The notes: generated from the letters alone by a model not told the origin. Counted from the stretch's first letter, positions 16,847 through 26,067 are shown. The stretch is DNA of 64,000 nucleotides from an uncultured Sulfitobacter sp. (GCF_947502895.1 NZ_CANNBM010000001.1:620001-684000); one strand, 5' to 3'. Numbers and translations: made by a program.

Positions 16847-18712
16847 TTACCCCTTTTCATGAAAGTAGGCATAGATCGTGTCGGCCAGTGCGCCGGACAC
16901 GCCCTCAACGGCCTTGAGATCATGCAGATTGGCCCGCGCCACCGCTTTGGCCGAACCAAAATGCGCCAGCAATGCACGTTTGCGCGCAGCCCCTACGCCT
17001 GGCACATCATCCAGTGGTGTTGCACCAACGGATTTCGCCCGTTTGGCCCTGTGAGTGCCGATTGCAAAACGGTGCGCCTCATCCCGCATCCGCTGGATGA
17101 AATACAAAACCGGATCATTGTGCCGCAGGGCCATGACGGGTTTCCCCGTGCGGTAGAATTCCTCTTTACCCGCATCACGGTCCACGCCTTTGGCAACGCC
17201 AACCATAGGAATGTCCTCAACCCCGTACTCGCGCATAATGTCACGCACAGCACTGACCTGTCCTGCACCGCCGTCGATCAACAGCAGATCGGGCCAATGG
17301 CCCTCCTTGCGATCAGGGTCTTCCTTGAGCAGACGCTTAAAGCGGCGTGTCAGCACTTCTTTCATCATGCCAAAGTCATCACCGGGGGTCAGCTCGTCCC
17401 CTCGGATATTGAATTTACGGTACTGGTTTTTAATCATGCCTTCCGAGCCTGCGACCACCATAGCACCCACGGCAAATGCACCCTGAATATGGGAGTTATC
17501 ATAGATCTCAATCCGTTCGGGCGGTTTGGGCAGCTCAAACGCTTCGGCCAGACCACGCAACAGCTTTGCTTGTGTGGCGCTTTCTGCCATTTTGCGTGCA
17601 AGGCTTTCGCGGGCATTACGCAACGCACCGTCCACCAACTCCGCTTTCTCGCCGCGCTGTGGGACCAGCAGTTCAACCTTACGGTCGATCTTGGTGGCAA
17701 GAGCAGCAGACATCAGATCGGGGTTTTCTATCTCATGGCTGAGGATCAACTGGCGCGGCGGCTCCCGCTGGTCGTAAAACTGGCCGATAAAAGCCTCCAG
17801 CACTTCGGACGCCTCAACATCATCACCCACGCGGGGATAGTAATCATGGTTGCCCCAGTTCTGACCCGAGCGGATGAAGAATACCTGCACACAAGCCTGC
17901 CCGTCAGACAGATGCAGCGCGATGATATCCGCTTCGGTCACGCCTTTGGGGTTGATACCTTGTGTCGTCTGTACTTGCGTTAGTGCCTTAATGCGGTCGC
18001 GCAGCGCTGCCGCGCGTTCAAACTCCATCTCTTCTGATGCTTTTGCCATTTCAGAGGCCAGCCGCGTCTGGATGCCAGTGCTTTTGCCCGATAGAAATTT
18101 CTGCGCATCCTCAACTGTCTGTCGGTAGGCTTCTGCACTGATCTTGTCGACACAAGGGGCCGAACACCGCTTGATCTGATATTGTAGACAGGGCCGCGTG
18201 CGCGACTCAAACTGGCTGTTAGAGCAGTCACGCAGCAAAAAAACGCGTTGCAATTGGTTCAGCGTCCGGTTTACCGCCCCGGCACTGGCAAAGGGGCCGT
18301 AATAGGCGCCCTTTTCCTTCTTCGCGCCACGGTGTTTTTTAATTTGGGGATAGTCATGTTCTGACGTCACGAGAATGTTTGGAAAGCTCTTGTCGTCGCG
18401 CAGCAGCACGTTGAACTTCGGCTTCAGCTGCTTGATCAGGTTCTGCTCTAGCAGCAGTGCTTCTGTCTCAGTCTTTGTAGTAAGAAACATCATCGAACTA
18501 GTGTTGTCGATCATCCGCGCGATGCGCGCGCTGTGGCCAGAGGGGCGCGCATAATTGCTTACACGCGCTCTCAGGTTGCGCGCTTTGCCCACATACAGAA
18601 CGCGGCTTTCGCTATCGAGCATCCTGTACACACCCGGGGATCCATCCAGCGTTTTCAAATAGCTCTGGATTACAGCGTGGCCTGTGGGTGGTGTGTTTTC
18701 AGTCTCTGACAT
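16847..18712 (-). CDS. uvrC: Excinuclease ABC subunit C
   Basis: This 621-residue protein makes both incisions in nucleotide excision repair. An N-terminal GIY-YIG nuclease domain (PGVYRML...LYVGKARNLRARV) is followed by the UVR domain that contacts UvrB (EEMEFERAAALRDRIKAL). The RNase-H-like nuclease domain has IEIYDNSHIQG and LLLIDGGAGQ, and a C-terminal helix-hairpin-helix pair ends the protein (LDDVPGVGAARKRALL). Length is normal. Confidence 0.97.
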   Translation of the reverse strand: MSETENTPPTGHAVIQSYLKTLDGSPGVYRMLDSESRVLYVGKARNLRARVSNYARPSGHSARIARMIDNTSSMMFLTTKTETEALLLEQNLIKQLKPKFNVLLRDDKSFPNILVTSEHDYPQIKKHRGAKKEKGAYYGPFASAGAVNRTLNQLQRVFLLRDCSNSQFESRTRPCLQYQIKRCSAPCVDKISAEAYRQTVEDAQKFLSGKSTGIQTRLASEMAKASEEMEFERAAALRDRIKALTQVQTTQGINPKGVTEADIIALHLSDGQACVQVFFIRSGQNWGNHDYYPRVGDDVEASEVLEAFIGQFYDQREPPRQLILSHEIENPDLMSAALATKIDRKVELLVPQRGEKAELVDGALRNARESLARKMAESATQAKLLRGLAEAFELPKPPERIEIYDNSHIQGAFAVGAMVVAGSEGMIKNQYRKFNIRGDELTPGDDFGMMKEVLTRRFKRLLKEDPDRKEGHWPDLLLIDGGAGQVSAVRDIMREYGVEDIPMVGVAKGVDRDAGKEEFYRTGKPVMALRHNDPVLYFIQRMRDEAHRFAIGTHRAKRAKSVGATPLDDVPGVGAARKRALLAHFGSAKAVARANLHDLKAVEGVSGALADTIYAYFHEKG

Positions 18713-18997
18713 GCCTGTTTGATTCTCACTTTCTCTTCACGGTTTAGCAGCCACAGCAACCAGAAACATGTCCACTTTTGCTGTGGATAACTCTGCGTAT
18801 AAGTTCTTGATCGAAACAAATTTTTGTTGTTTTTAAGGGGCTTCGTTAACTTGCTTAAAAAATAGGCAAAATCTTAAACCTTTGCTTTCATTAAGTAAAT
18901 TTATTTCAACTATGTAAAACAGGGGATTAGAGCGCGAATTTCGTAACAGTTGTAAACCTTTCAATCGTGACGTGCAAAACTTTACCCAGCGGCAGGA
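18713..18997. other. AT-rich intergenic region with one consensus DnaA box
   Basis: This stretch lies between uvrC and the SDR gene, both on the minus strand, and should hold the uvrC promoter. It is noticeably AT-rich at about 18810-18950. TGTGGATAA at 18782-18790 is a perfect DnaA box (TTATCCACA on the minus strand). Several TTAA tetramers occur but none at CtrA spacing. I see no gene or RNA. Confidence 0.45.
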
Positions 18998-19777
18998 TTA
19001 CTCGACGCCCAGCACATCAGGCGTTTGCCATCCCAGATGCTGCCCTCCGTCTACACAAACAAGTTGGCCAGTCACACTCTTAGCGTCCAGAAAATAGCCC
19101 AGTGCCGCGGTAATGTCGTCGGGGTTTGCACCGCGCCTTAGTACAGTTGCAGCGCGCTGCGCCTCAAAATGTGATTGCGTCTGACGGCTACCTTGCAGTG
19201 TAGGTCCCGGACCGATGGCGTTGACACGCACATGCGGTGCCAACGCTTGGGCTGTGGTCTGCGTCAGTGCCCACAACCCCATCTTGGCAAGCGTATATGT
19301 CATGAACTCTGGTGTCAGTTTGCGCACACGCTGGTCCACCATATTGACGATCAGCCCTGTGGCAACAGGCTCCCCTGATGGATCTTCTGTCGCGACAAGC
19401 CCTTGGGCCGCCATCGCCTGTGACAGCACAAATGGCGCGCGTAGATTTGAGTTGATATGCCGATCCCAACTCTCTCGCGTGGCAGTGGTGAGACGGTCAT
19501 ATTCGAATATCGACGCGTTGTTCACAAGACAGGTCACGGGACCGCCCAGCGCCTGCGCCGCCTCAGGCAGCAACGCTTCCATCGCCTCCAGTTCAAGAAG
19601 GTCTGCTTGCAGCGCAACAGCGTTTCGACCCATTGCCATAATCTCGGTCACCACCGCGTCTGCTGCTTCCGAAGATGCCGCGTAATGCACTGCAACGTCA
19701 TGACCACGCCCGGCCAAGTATAGCGCCATAGCGCGGCCGAGACGCTTGCCTGCGCCCGTAACTAATGCTCGTTTCAT
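18998..19777 (-). CDS. Short-chain dehydrogenase/reductase, possibly pteridine-reductase-like
   Basis: This 259-residue protein starts at ATG 19777 (AAGGG upstream). The Rossmann motif is TGAGKRLGRA at about 6-15, NNAS is present, and the catalytic YTLAK has serine replaced by Val-Asp upstream (MVDQRVRK). The Lys-Arg after the glycine motif and the D-x-R-V-R pattern resemble FolM/pteridine reductases, which keep Asp instead of Ser in the triad. A role in tetrahydropterin or folate reduction is inferred. It lies ten bases after the antiporter gene. Confidence 0.85.
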   Translation of the reverse strand: MKRALVTGAGKRLGRAMALYLAGRGHDVAVHYAASSEAADAVVTEIMAMGRNAVALQADLLELEAMEALLPEAAQALGGPVTCLVNNASIFEYDRLTTATRESWDRHINSNLRAPFVLSQAMAAQGLVATEDPSGEPVATGLIVNMVDQRVRKLTPEFMTYTLAKMGLWALTQTTAQALAPHVRVNAIGPGPTLQGSRQTQSHFEAQRAATVLRRGANPDDITAALGYFLDAKSVTGQLVCVDGGQHLGWQTPDVLGVE

Positions 19778-19787
19778 CGTGTCGCCC

Positions 19788-20750
19788 TTAACCCGCCAAT
19801 ACCACGTAGAGATAGGTGACATATAGCGCGACCAGCACAATTCCCCAGAGCCGTGTAATGTTTTGGCCCAAATAGACAAAAGGGATCAACAGCAACGATG
19901 CACCTAGCATAACCCACAGGTCAAAGCGCAGGAACGCCGGATCCACTTCGATAGGTCCGACAAGGCTCGCGATGCCGATAATTGCCAGCAGGTTAAACAT
20001 ATTCGACCCGATGACATTGCCCAGCGCTACATCAGCCTGACGGCGAAGAGCTGCGACGACTGTGGTTGCAAGCTCGGGCAGTGATGTCCCGATGGCTACC
20101 AGCGTAAGACCGATGACCGTGTCACTCACACCGAACTCCTTAGCGATAATCGTGGCATTATCCACCAGCAGTGACGCGCCCAAAGGCAAACCAACCAAAC
20201 CCAGCACCAAAAACAGGCCGATCCGCCAGCCAGGCATGTCGGGGTCAACACCCTCAAGGTCTTCTTCATCGTCAGAGGCACAAGCAACGTCGGCGTTACG
20301 GTGTGCGCGTGCATCCCGAGCAGCATCGATCAACATAAATGCAAGCGCCGAAAGCAAGGCAATCGCTGCAATCCAGTCAAACACGCCACGATAGGCAAGG
20401 GCGATGAAAAGCGCTGTCGCAGCGATCATGTGATTGAAGGATTTGCGGGTGCTGCACTCAGAAGTGTGCATGGTCGCAAGCAGCGCAGGCACCCCCAAAA
20501 CCAGCAAAATATTCGCTGTGTTCGACCCAACCACATTGCCCATTGCAATGCCTGGAACATCGTCCAGCACTGCCTTGATCGAAATCAAAAGCTCGGGTGC
20601 AGAGGTGCCAAAGGCCACAATTGTCAGGCTGACAATCAGCGCCGGAATACCCACGCGCAGACTAAGATTGACCGCACCTTTAACCAAAGCATCACCTGCC
20701 AGCAGCAGAATAAGCAGCCCCAGCCCCGACAACAGCCACGCGGTAATCAT
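19788..20750 (-). CDS. Calcium/sodium antiporter (CaCA family, YrbG-like)
   Basis: This 320-residue protein has ten predicted helices in two inverted halves. Each half carries an alpha repeat: GTSAPELLISIKAV...GNVVGSNTANILLVLG and GTSLPELATTVVAA...GNVIGSNMFNLLAIIG. These hold the acidic ion-binding residues. It exchanges Ca2+ for Na+ or H+ across the inner membrane. Its ATG overlaps the stop of the 55-codon gene upstream. Confidence 0.95.
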   Translation of the reverse strand: MITAWLLSGLGLLILLLAGDALVKGAVNLSLRVGIPALIVSLTIVAFGTSAPELLISIKAVLDDVPGIAMGNVVGSNTANILLVLGVPALLATMHTSECSTRKSFNHMIAATALFIALAYRGVFDWIAAIALLSALAFMLIDAARDARAHRNADVACASDDEEDLEGVDPDMPGWRIGLFLVLGLVGLPLGASLLVDNATIIAKEFGVSDTVIGLTLVAIGTSLPELATTVVAALRRQADVALGNVIGSNMFNLLAIIGIASLVGPIEVDPAFLRFDLWVMLGASLLLIPFVYLGQNITRLWGIVLVALYVTYLYVVLAG

Positions 20751-20914
20751 CCCCGTTTCCCTCCACAGGCACAGGGCCCTTTACCAATGCGGTATCGGCC
20801 GCACCCGCTACATTTTCGCTGTGTCAGGCTTTTGCCACCGATCCAGTGCATTTTGCCAAACCAGCCAAGCACACCAATAAAAACCAGAAAAAGTGCAACG
20901 ATTTTCAGGATCAT
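20747..20914 (-). CDS. 55-residue membrane protein with zinc-ribbon-like tail
   Basis: From ATG 20914, which lies one base after the peptidase stop, the protein has one N-terminal transmembrane helix (about 2-20). A cytoplasmic tail follows with CSGCGRYRIGKGPCACGG, a C-x2-C...C-x-C pattern suited to metal binding. The stop overlaps the antiporter start (ATGA). I do not know a characterised homologue. Confidence 0.7.
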   Translation of the reverse strand: MILKIVALFLVFIGVLGWFGKMHWIGGKSLTQRKCSGCGRYRIGKGPCACGGKRG

Positions 20915-20915
20915 A

Positions 20916-21713
20916 TTACAGCCCGAACCGTGCAAATTGTGCACGCTCTTCGACGCCGTGCAGTGCATCGCCAACGATCTGCGCGCCAAAGCGGCTCAGC
21001 AACCCTTTTTTTGTGCCGTATCGGCGCATCTGAACCTTTTTGCCAAACCGCTCTTGCAGATGTGGTTTGATGTGGCCGATGCCGTCGATCAACCCAACCT
21101 CGATCGCTTTGCGGGCCAGCCAGATTTCGCCCGTGAACAGATCACGCCCCTCAGCCAATTTACCCGCACGCCGCGTGTTCACATGGTCTTTGAAATTCTC
21201 GTGGATGTCTTCCAACAGCTCTTTGAGCCGTGCGACGTCCTCTTCTTTTTCGGGGCGGAAGGGATCGAGCATGGATTTTGAATTGCCCGCTGTGTAGACC
21301 CGCCGTTCAACACCGTTCTTTGCTAACAACTCATGCAGGCCGAAGCCCGCAGAGATAACGCCGATGGAGCCGACGACAGAAGATGTATCGGCATAGATTT
21401 CATCCGCTGCAGCCGCCAGCCAGTACCCCCCGGAAGCGGCCACATCTTCAACAAAGGCGATCACAGGGATGTCCTTTTCCTCCGCCAGCCGCCTGATACG
21501 CGCACCAATCAGCGAGGATTGCACAGGGCTGCCGCCGGGCGAGTTCACTTCGAGGGCGACAGCGACGGGTTTGCCTTTGGAAAAGGCCTTTTCTAACACA
21601 GGTGCGAGGCTTGCATCATTCAACGCACCACGGCCCGAGGTGCCGATCATCCCCGACAGGCGGATAACGGCAACGGTCGGGTCGCTTTTCACAAAGGGGA
21701 GCCAGTTTTTCAT
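20916..21713 (-). CDS. S49 family peptidase (SppA/SohB-like)
   Basis: This 265-residue protein has the S49 fold with nucleophile Ser94 in VAASGGYWLA and the general-base lysine in TAGNSKSMLDPF. The N-terminal part lacks an obvious transmembrane anchor, so it is a short form. It would degrade signal peptides or membrane peptides. It starts the run peptidase - 55-residue protein - antiporter - SDR. Confidence 0.92.
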   Translation of the reverse strand: MKNWLPFVKSDPTVAVIRLSGMIGTSGRGALNDASLAPVLEKAFSKGKPVAVALEVNSPGGSPVQSSLIGARIRRLAEEKDIPVIAFVEDVAASGGYWLAAAADEIYADTSSVVGSIGVISAGFGLHELLAKNGVERRVYTAGNSKSMLDPFRPEKEEDVARLKELLEDIHENFKDHVNTRRAGKLAEGRDLFTGEIWLARKAIEVGLIDGIGHIKPHLQERFGKKVQMRRYGTKKGLLSRFGAQIVGDALHGVEERAQFARFGL

Positions 21714-21762
21714 GGCCTACATGTAGAGCCACGCAAGCCGCGCAACAAGGCAGTGCGTAAGA

Positions 21763-22524
21763 TTATTGCCGGATGCGCCAACCGGTTTTGAAAATCCACC
21801 AGATTACCGACATACAAAGAGCCGTGAATGCCGCAATGGCGAACAGGCTGATCCCGATAGGCACGTCCGCCGCACCAAAGAACGACCAACGGAACCCCGA
21901 AATCAGATAAACCACTGGGTTAAAGTGAGAAATCACCTGCCAGACGGGGGGCAACATCGAGATCGAATAGAACGATCCACCGAGAAAGACCAACGGCGTG
22001 ATGATCAATAGCGGCACAAGCTGCAGCTGCTCAAAATTGCCTGCCCAGATGCCGATGATAAACCCCATCAACGAAAAGCTGATGCAGGTCAGCACCAGAA
22101 AGCCGATCATCGCCAAAGGGTGTTGAATCTCGAAATCTACAAACAGGAAGGCGGTGGCAAGGATAATAACGCCGATAAACAGCGCCTTGGTTGCGGCAGC
22201 GCCCACATACCCCATGACAATCTCAAGAAAATTCACAGGCGCCGAGAGTAATTCGAATATCGTGCCGATGAATTTCGGGAAATAGATGCCGAAACTGGCA
22301 TTTGAGATCGACTGCGTGATCACACTCAGCATGATGAGGCCCGGCACAATGAACGCAGCATATGAAACGCCTTCAACTTCTTGAATCCGGCTGCCGATGG
22401 CGGCACCGAACACGACGAAGTAAAGAGACGTAGACAGCACCGGCGAGATAAAGCTCTGCGCGATGGTGCGAAAGAAGCGCGCCATTTCGAAGACATATAT
22501 AGATTTTACAGCAGTCCAGTTCAT
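21763..22524 (-). CDS. ABC-2 type transporter permease (YadH-like)
   Basis: This 253-residue protein has six predicted helices and the ABC-2 signature region near FLGGSFYSISMLPPVWQ. With the ATPase gene at 22521, overlapping by four bases, it forms an exporter of the YadGH/NodIJ type. The substrate cannot be read from the sequence; polysaccharide, lipid or drug export are all known in the family. Confidence 0.92.
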   Translation of the reverse strand: MNWTAVKSIYVFEMARFFRTIAQSFISPVLSTSLYFVVFGAAIGSRIQEVEGVSYAAFIVPGLIMLSVITQSISNASFGIYFPKFIGTIFELLSAPVNFLEIVMGYVGAAATKALFIGVIILATAFLFVDFEIQHPLAMIGFLVLTCISFSLMGFIIGIWAGNFEQLQLVPLLIITPLVFLGGSFYSISMLPPVWQVISHFNPVVYLISGFRWSFFGAADVPIGISLFAIAAFTALCMSVIWWIFKTGWRIRQ

Positions 22525-23453
22525 GATGCGTCTCCGTCATTTACAAGGTCCACAAAAATATCCTCAAGGCTGGATTGCCGCGTGACCACATCGCGCAAGG
22601 TCAAACCTGCGGCGGCGACTTCTGACAGCAGTTTGGTGATACCCGTGCGTTCGCTGCGGGTGTCGTAGGTATAGACTAACGCTGTGCCGTCTTCTGACAG
22701 GCGCAGCGCATCCGAAGCAAGGCTGGCAGGAATTTCGGTAATGGTTTCGGACAGCTGGACCTCAAGCTCCTTCTTACCCATCCGCGCCATCAATTTATCC
22801 TTATCCTCGACCAACAGGATTTCTCCGGCAGCAATCACGCCGATCCTATCGGCAATTGCTTCGGCTTCTTCGATGTAATGGGTTGTCAGGATGATGGTCA
22901 CACCATCGCGTTTCAGTTCGGCCACAATCTCCCACATGTCGCGGCGCAGTTCTACGTCTACGCCCGCAGTCGGCTCATCCAGAAAAAGCACACGCGGCTC
23001 ATGGCTCAGGGCTTTGGCGATCAGCACGCGCCGTTTCATGCCACCCGACAACTCACGTATCTGGCTGTCACGTTTGTCCCACAAGGACAGCTGGCGCAAG
23101 ATTTTCTCGATCAATGCGGGGTTGGGTGATTTGCCGAATAAACCACGAGAGAACCTGACCGTGTTGATCACCCGCTCGAAAGGCTCGAGATTGATCTCTT
23201 GCGGAACAAGACCGATCATGGCACGCGCCGCGCGAAAGTCATCAATTGTATCATGACCACCAACTCGCACTGTGCCAGAGGTCGCTGTTGTAATGCCGCA
23301 GATCGTTGAAATCAGCGTTGTTTTGCCCGCACCATTTGGACCAAGCAGCGCAAGAATCTCGCCCTCGTCAATCGTCAGATCGACGCCCTTGAGCGCCTCG
23401 AAGCCGCTGGCATATGCTTTGCGCAGTGCTGTAATTTCAAGAATAGCGGGCAT
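22521..23453 (-). CDS. ABC-2 type transporter ATP-binding protein (YadG-like)
   Basis: The start ATG 23453 has AGGAGACG upstream; 310 residues. Walker A is GPNGAGKTT at 38-46, the signature is ELSGGMKRR, Walker B is VLFLDEPTAGVD, and the switch histidine is in LTTHY. A C-terminal domain of about 80 residues follows, as in YadG/CcmA-like subunits. It pairs with the overlapping permease gene. Confidence 0.94.
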   Translation of the reverse strand: MPAILEITALRKAYASGFEALKGVDLTIDEGEILALLGPNGAGKTTLISTICGITTATSGTVRVGGHDTIDDFRAARAMIGLVPQEINLEPFERVINTVRFSRGLFGKSPNPALIEKILRQLSLWDKRDSQIRELSGGMKRRVLIAKALSHEPRVLFLDEPTAGVDVELRRDMWEIVAELKRDGVTIILTTHYIEEAEAIADRIGVIAAGEILLVEDKDKLMARMGKKELEVQLSETITEIPASLASDALRLSEDGTALVYTYDTRSERTGITKLLSEVAAAGLTLRDVVTRQSSLEDIFVDLVNDGDAS

Positions 23454-23521
23454 GGGCGTCTCCTGCATTGGACAGCCCTACCTAGACTGGATCACACCCC
23501 TGTCACAAGTGCGCCGCCGCG

Positions 23522-24040
23522 TCAGGATTTGGTGCGCCCGAACCAGCCCTTCTTTGCGGGCTCCTCAGTCTGCGCGGCTTCGTCCTCCACCGCATCTGCG
23601 GGCCCTTCGAGGGCGGATTGCAGGTTATTGAAAAACTGGTCAGCCATTTTTTTGGCAAAGCCGTCGATAATGCGGCTGCCCAATTGCGCCAACTTGCCGC
23701 CAACCTTTGCTTCGACATCATAGCTCAGCTCACACCCGCCATCTACAGCAGCAAGGCGCACATCAGCCCCCCCTTTGGCAAAGCCAGCAGCCCCGCCTTT
23801 GCCTGCCCCATCGATCTTTAGCGAGGTATCGGGCACCAAATCACTGATTGTGACTTCGCCTTTGAACGTGGCCTTAACCGGCCCTACCTTCTGCACAACG
23901 GTCGCAACAAAACCCTCCTCGGGGGAGCCCGCGACTTCGGTTGCGCCAGGCACGCAGGCCTTGAGCATTTCTGGATCGAGCAGCGCAGCGTAGACCTGTG
24001 CGGGTGTGGCAGCGATCTGGCGGGTATCTGACATTTGCAT
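23522..24040 (-). CDS. CoxG-like SRPBCC family protein
   Basis: This 172-residue protein starts at ATG 24040, after AAGGAG. The N-terminus (DTRQIAATPAQVYAALLDPE, then CVPGATEV) is the CoxG/DUF1857-type START-fold domain. The C-terminal 30 residues are acidic and end KKGWFGRTKS. CoxG proteins tether CO dehydrogenase to the membrane, but no cox genes lie nearby, so this copy may serve another molybdo-hydroxylase or a lipid-binding role. Confidence 0.88.
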   Translation of the reverse strand: MQMSDTRQIAATPAQVYAALLDPEMLKACVPGATEVAGSPEEGFVATVVQKVGPVKATFKGEVTISDLVPDTSLKIDGAGKGGAAGFAKGGADVRLAAVDGGCELSYDVEAKVGGKLAQLGSRIIDGFAKKMADQFFNNLQSALEGPADAVEDEAAQTEEPAKKGWFGRTKS

Positions 24041-24121
24041 GGGGGCGCTCTCCTTGATGTGTTGGCCCCGACGCTATGAATTTTTCTGGACAGCCGCAAC
24101 GGGAATGAAGAGGGTGGCACC

Positions 24122-25099
24122 ATGACAGTGCCTGTAAACCGTGCAGGCCCCGCAATCGCCTTTGTGCTGTTCGGGGTTTTGTGCATCTCTCTCAACGACA
24201 TGCTGATAAAGCAACTGTCCAGCGGCTATCCGCTGCACCAGATCGTGTTCTTTCGCTCGTTGATCGGTTTGCTGGTGACGCTTGTCTTCCTTCAGTTCGA
24301 GGGGGGGTTGCCCGCATTGCGTACGGATCGTCCTTGGCTGCACGTCTTGCGAGGTGTGTTGGTGGTGATCGCCAACATGTGCTTTTTCCTCGCCCTTGCA
24401 GTTTTGCCCTTGGCCGATGTCACGGCACTGTTCTTTGTCGCGCCCCTTTTCATCACACTTCTGTCGATCCCGCTTTTGGGTGAAAAGGTCGGCCCTCTGC
24501 GGCTGGGCGCCGTACTGGTAGGGTTTATCGGTGTGGTCATTATGCAGCGTCCCTGGGCTTCGCCTGATGCGTTAGAGGTATCGCGCATTGTGCTGCTGCT
24601 GCCCGTGCTTGCCGCGCTCACCTATGCGCTTAACCAGTTGATGACCCGCAAATTGGGGGTCAAAGCGCCCGCATCGACGCTTGCCATCTATATCCAGTGC
24701 ACTTTTCTCGTAGTGTCTGTGGCATTTTATCTGGCTGCAGGAGATGGGCGCTATGCTGCTCAAGTCACTAATCCATCTCTCGAATTCTTACTGCGCGCTT
24801 GGGTCTGGCCTGCTGCCAGCGATCAATGGGTGCTGCTGGGAATGGGCGTGAACGGCGCGCTTATCGGATATTGCCTGAGCCAAGCCTACCGTCTTGCTGA
24901 CGCAGCAACTGTTGCCCCGTTTGAATACATCGGGCTTCCCCTCGCGGTATTCTGGGGTCTTGTCATCTTTGGCGATCTGCCAACATGGGAGGTTTGGACA
25001 GGCATCGCGCTTATTCTGTCCTCGGGACTTTTCGTATTTTTTCGCGAGCAGGCCAAGGCGCGGCGCACCATCCAGCGCCCCGTTGCACGCCGCCACTGA
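24122..25099 (+). CDS. EamA/DMT family exporter
   Basis: This 325-residue protein has ten predicted helices in two EamA repeats (for example ALAVLPLADVTALFFVAPLF in the first and AATVAPFEYIGLPLAVFWGL in the second). The family exports small metabolites; the substrate is not readable. The last residues are basic (KARRTIQRPVARRH), fitting a cytoplasmic C-terminus. It converges on the quinone oxidoreductase gene with a two-base gap. Confidence 0.92.
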   Translation: MTVPVNRAGPAIAFVLFGVLCISLNDMLIKQLSSGYPLHQIVFFRSLIGLLVTLVFLQFEGGLPALRTDRPWLHVLRGVLVVIANMCFFLALAVLPLADVTALFFVAPLFITLLSIPLLGEKVGPLRLGAVLVGFIGVVIMQRPWASPDALEVSRIVLLLPVLAALTYALNQLMTRKLGVKAPASTLAIYIQCTFLVVSVAFYLAAGDGRYAAQVTNPSLEFLLRAWVWPAASDQWVLLGMGVNGALIGYCLSQAYRLADAATVAPFEYIGLPLAVFWGLVIFGDLPTWEVWTGIALILSSGLFVFFREQAKARRTIQRPVARRH

Positions 25100-25101
25100 A
25101 C

Positions 25102-26067
25102 TCAGCTGCGCAGATCAATCACAACTTTGCCCGTTGCTTGGCGTGTGCGTAGTAAATCCAGACCTGCATTCGCCTCTGCCAATGGTAGGGTATGGCTGAT
25201 GTGTGGCACCAGTTTGCCCTCCAGATACCAGCCGATCAGCTTCTTGAAACTGCGGGTCATCGCCTCTGGGTTCAGTTTGGCAAAGCCACCAAGGTAGAAG
25301 CCAAGCACTGTCATATTCTTTACCAGCAAGTAATTCGCCGGAATTTGAGGCACCTCACCACTGGCAAACCCCAGCGGCAACAGGCGTGCGCCGACATTAC
25401 AGGCCCGCATTGCGGCATCGAATTGCACACCCCCGATAGGATCATAAACAACATCCGCACCGCCCAGCGCCTTGACGGCTGCGCGGATGTCATCTGCATC
25501 GGAATCAATCAAATGGTCGGCCCCTTTGTCAGCGGCAATTTCCAGCTTTTCAGCGCCACGCGCGCAAGCAATCACCTCGGCCCCCATGAGTTTGCCCAGC
25601 TCAACCGCCGTCAAACCTACACCGCCCGAGGCGCCCAGCACCAACAAGCGTTCATTGGGCTGCAGCCCCGCCTTTGCCTCCAATGCGATATGGCTCGTGC
25701 CATACGTGATCAGAAATGCCGCCGCATCGCTATAAGGCATCGCATCGGGCAGCCCCACGCATTTTCCTTCGGACAGCACGACGTATTCTGCCAGACCGCC
25801 CGTACCACTATAGGCCGCAATTCTTTGCCCCACGCGCAATTGCGTCACACCATCGCCCACTGCGGTCACTTCACCTGCCAGTTCCATCCCCGGTGTGAAA
25901 GGCAGTGAAGGCTTTTCCTGATAGCTGCCCTTGACCAGCAACGTATCACCAAAATTCAACCCGCAGGCAGCCACCCTTACAACAACCTCGCCGCGTGCAG
26001 GCACGGGCATATCCAGTTCCCGCATGACAAGATCCGTGTTGTACTGTGTTACTTGCATGGCCTGCAT
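25102..26067 (-). CDS. NADPH:quinone oxidoreductase / zeta-crystallin-type MDR
   Basis: This 321-residue protein starts at ATG 26067, with AAAGGA seven bases upstream. It is an MDR-superfamily reductase with a GroES-like N-terminal domain (CGLNFGDTLLVKGSYQ) and an NADPH site VLGASGGVGLTAVELGKLMG. The structural-zinc cysteines are absent, which is typical of QOR/zeta-crystallin enzymes. It would reduce quinones or enones with NADPH. It is monocistronic, 69 bases downstream of the histidine kinase. Confidence 0.92.
   Translation of the reverse strand: MQAMQVTQYNTDLVMRELDMPVPARGEVVVRVAACGLNFGDTLLVKGSYQEKPSLPFTPGMELAGEVTAVGDGVTQLRVGQRIAAYSGTGGLAEYVVLSEGKCVGLPDAMPYSDAAAFLITYGTSHIALEAKAGLQPNERLLVLGASGGVGLTAVELGKLMGAEVIACARGAEKLEIAADKGADHLIDSDADDIRAAVKALGGADVVYDPIGGVQFDAAMRACNVGARLLPLGFASGEVPQIPANYLLVKNMTVLGFYLGGFAKLNPEAMTRSFKKLIGWYLEGKLVPHISHTLPLAEANAGLDLLRTRQATGKVVIDLRS

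Noticed and set aside
16859..17983. 374-codon plus-strand frame
   Set aside because: It is antisense to uvrC, which has all its domains; no ribosome site or homology is visible.
18713..18997. Chromosomal origin of replication
   Set aside because: Only one consensus DnaA box, no cluster, and no neighbouring dnaA/hemE/parAB type genes.
20301..21281. 326-codon plus-strand frame
   Set aside because: It is antisense to the antiporter and peptidase genes; no domain, Gln/Arg-rich.
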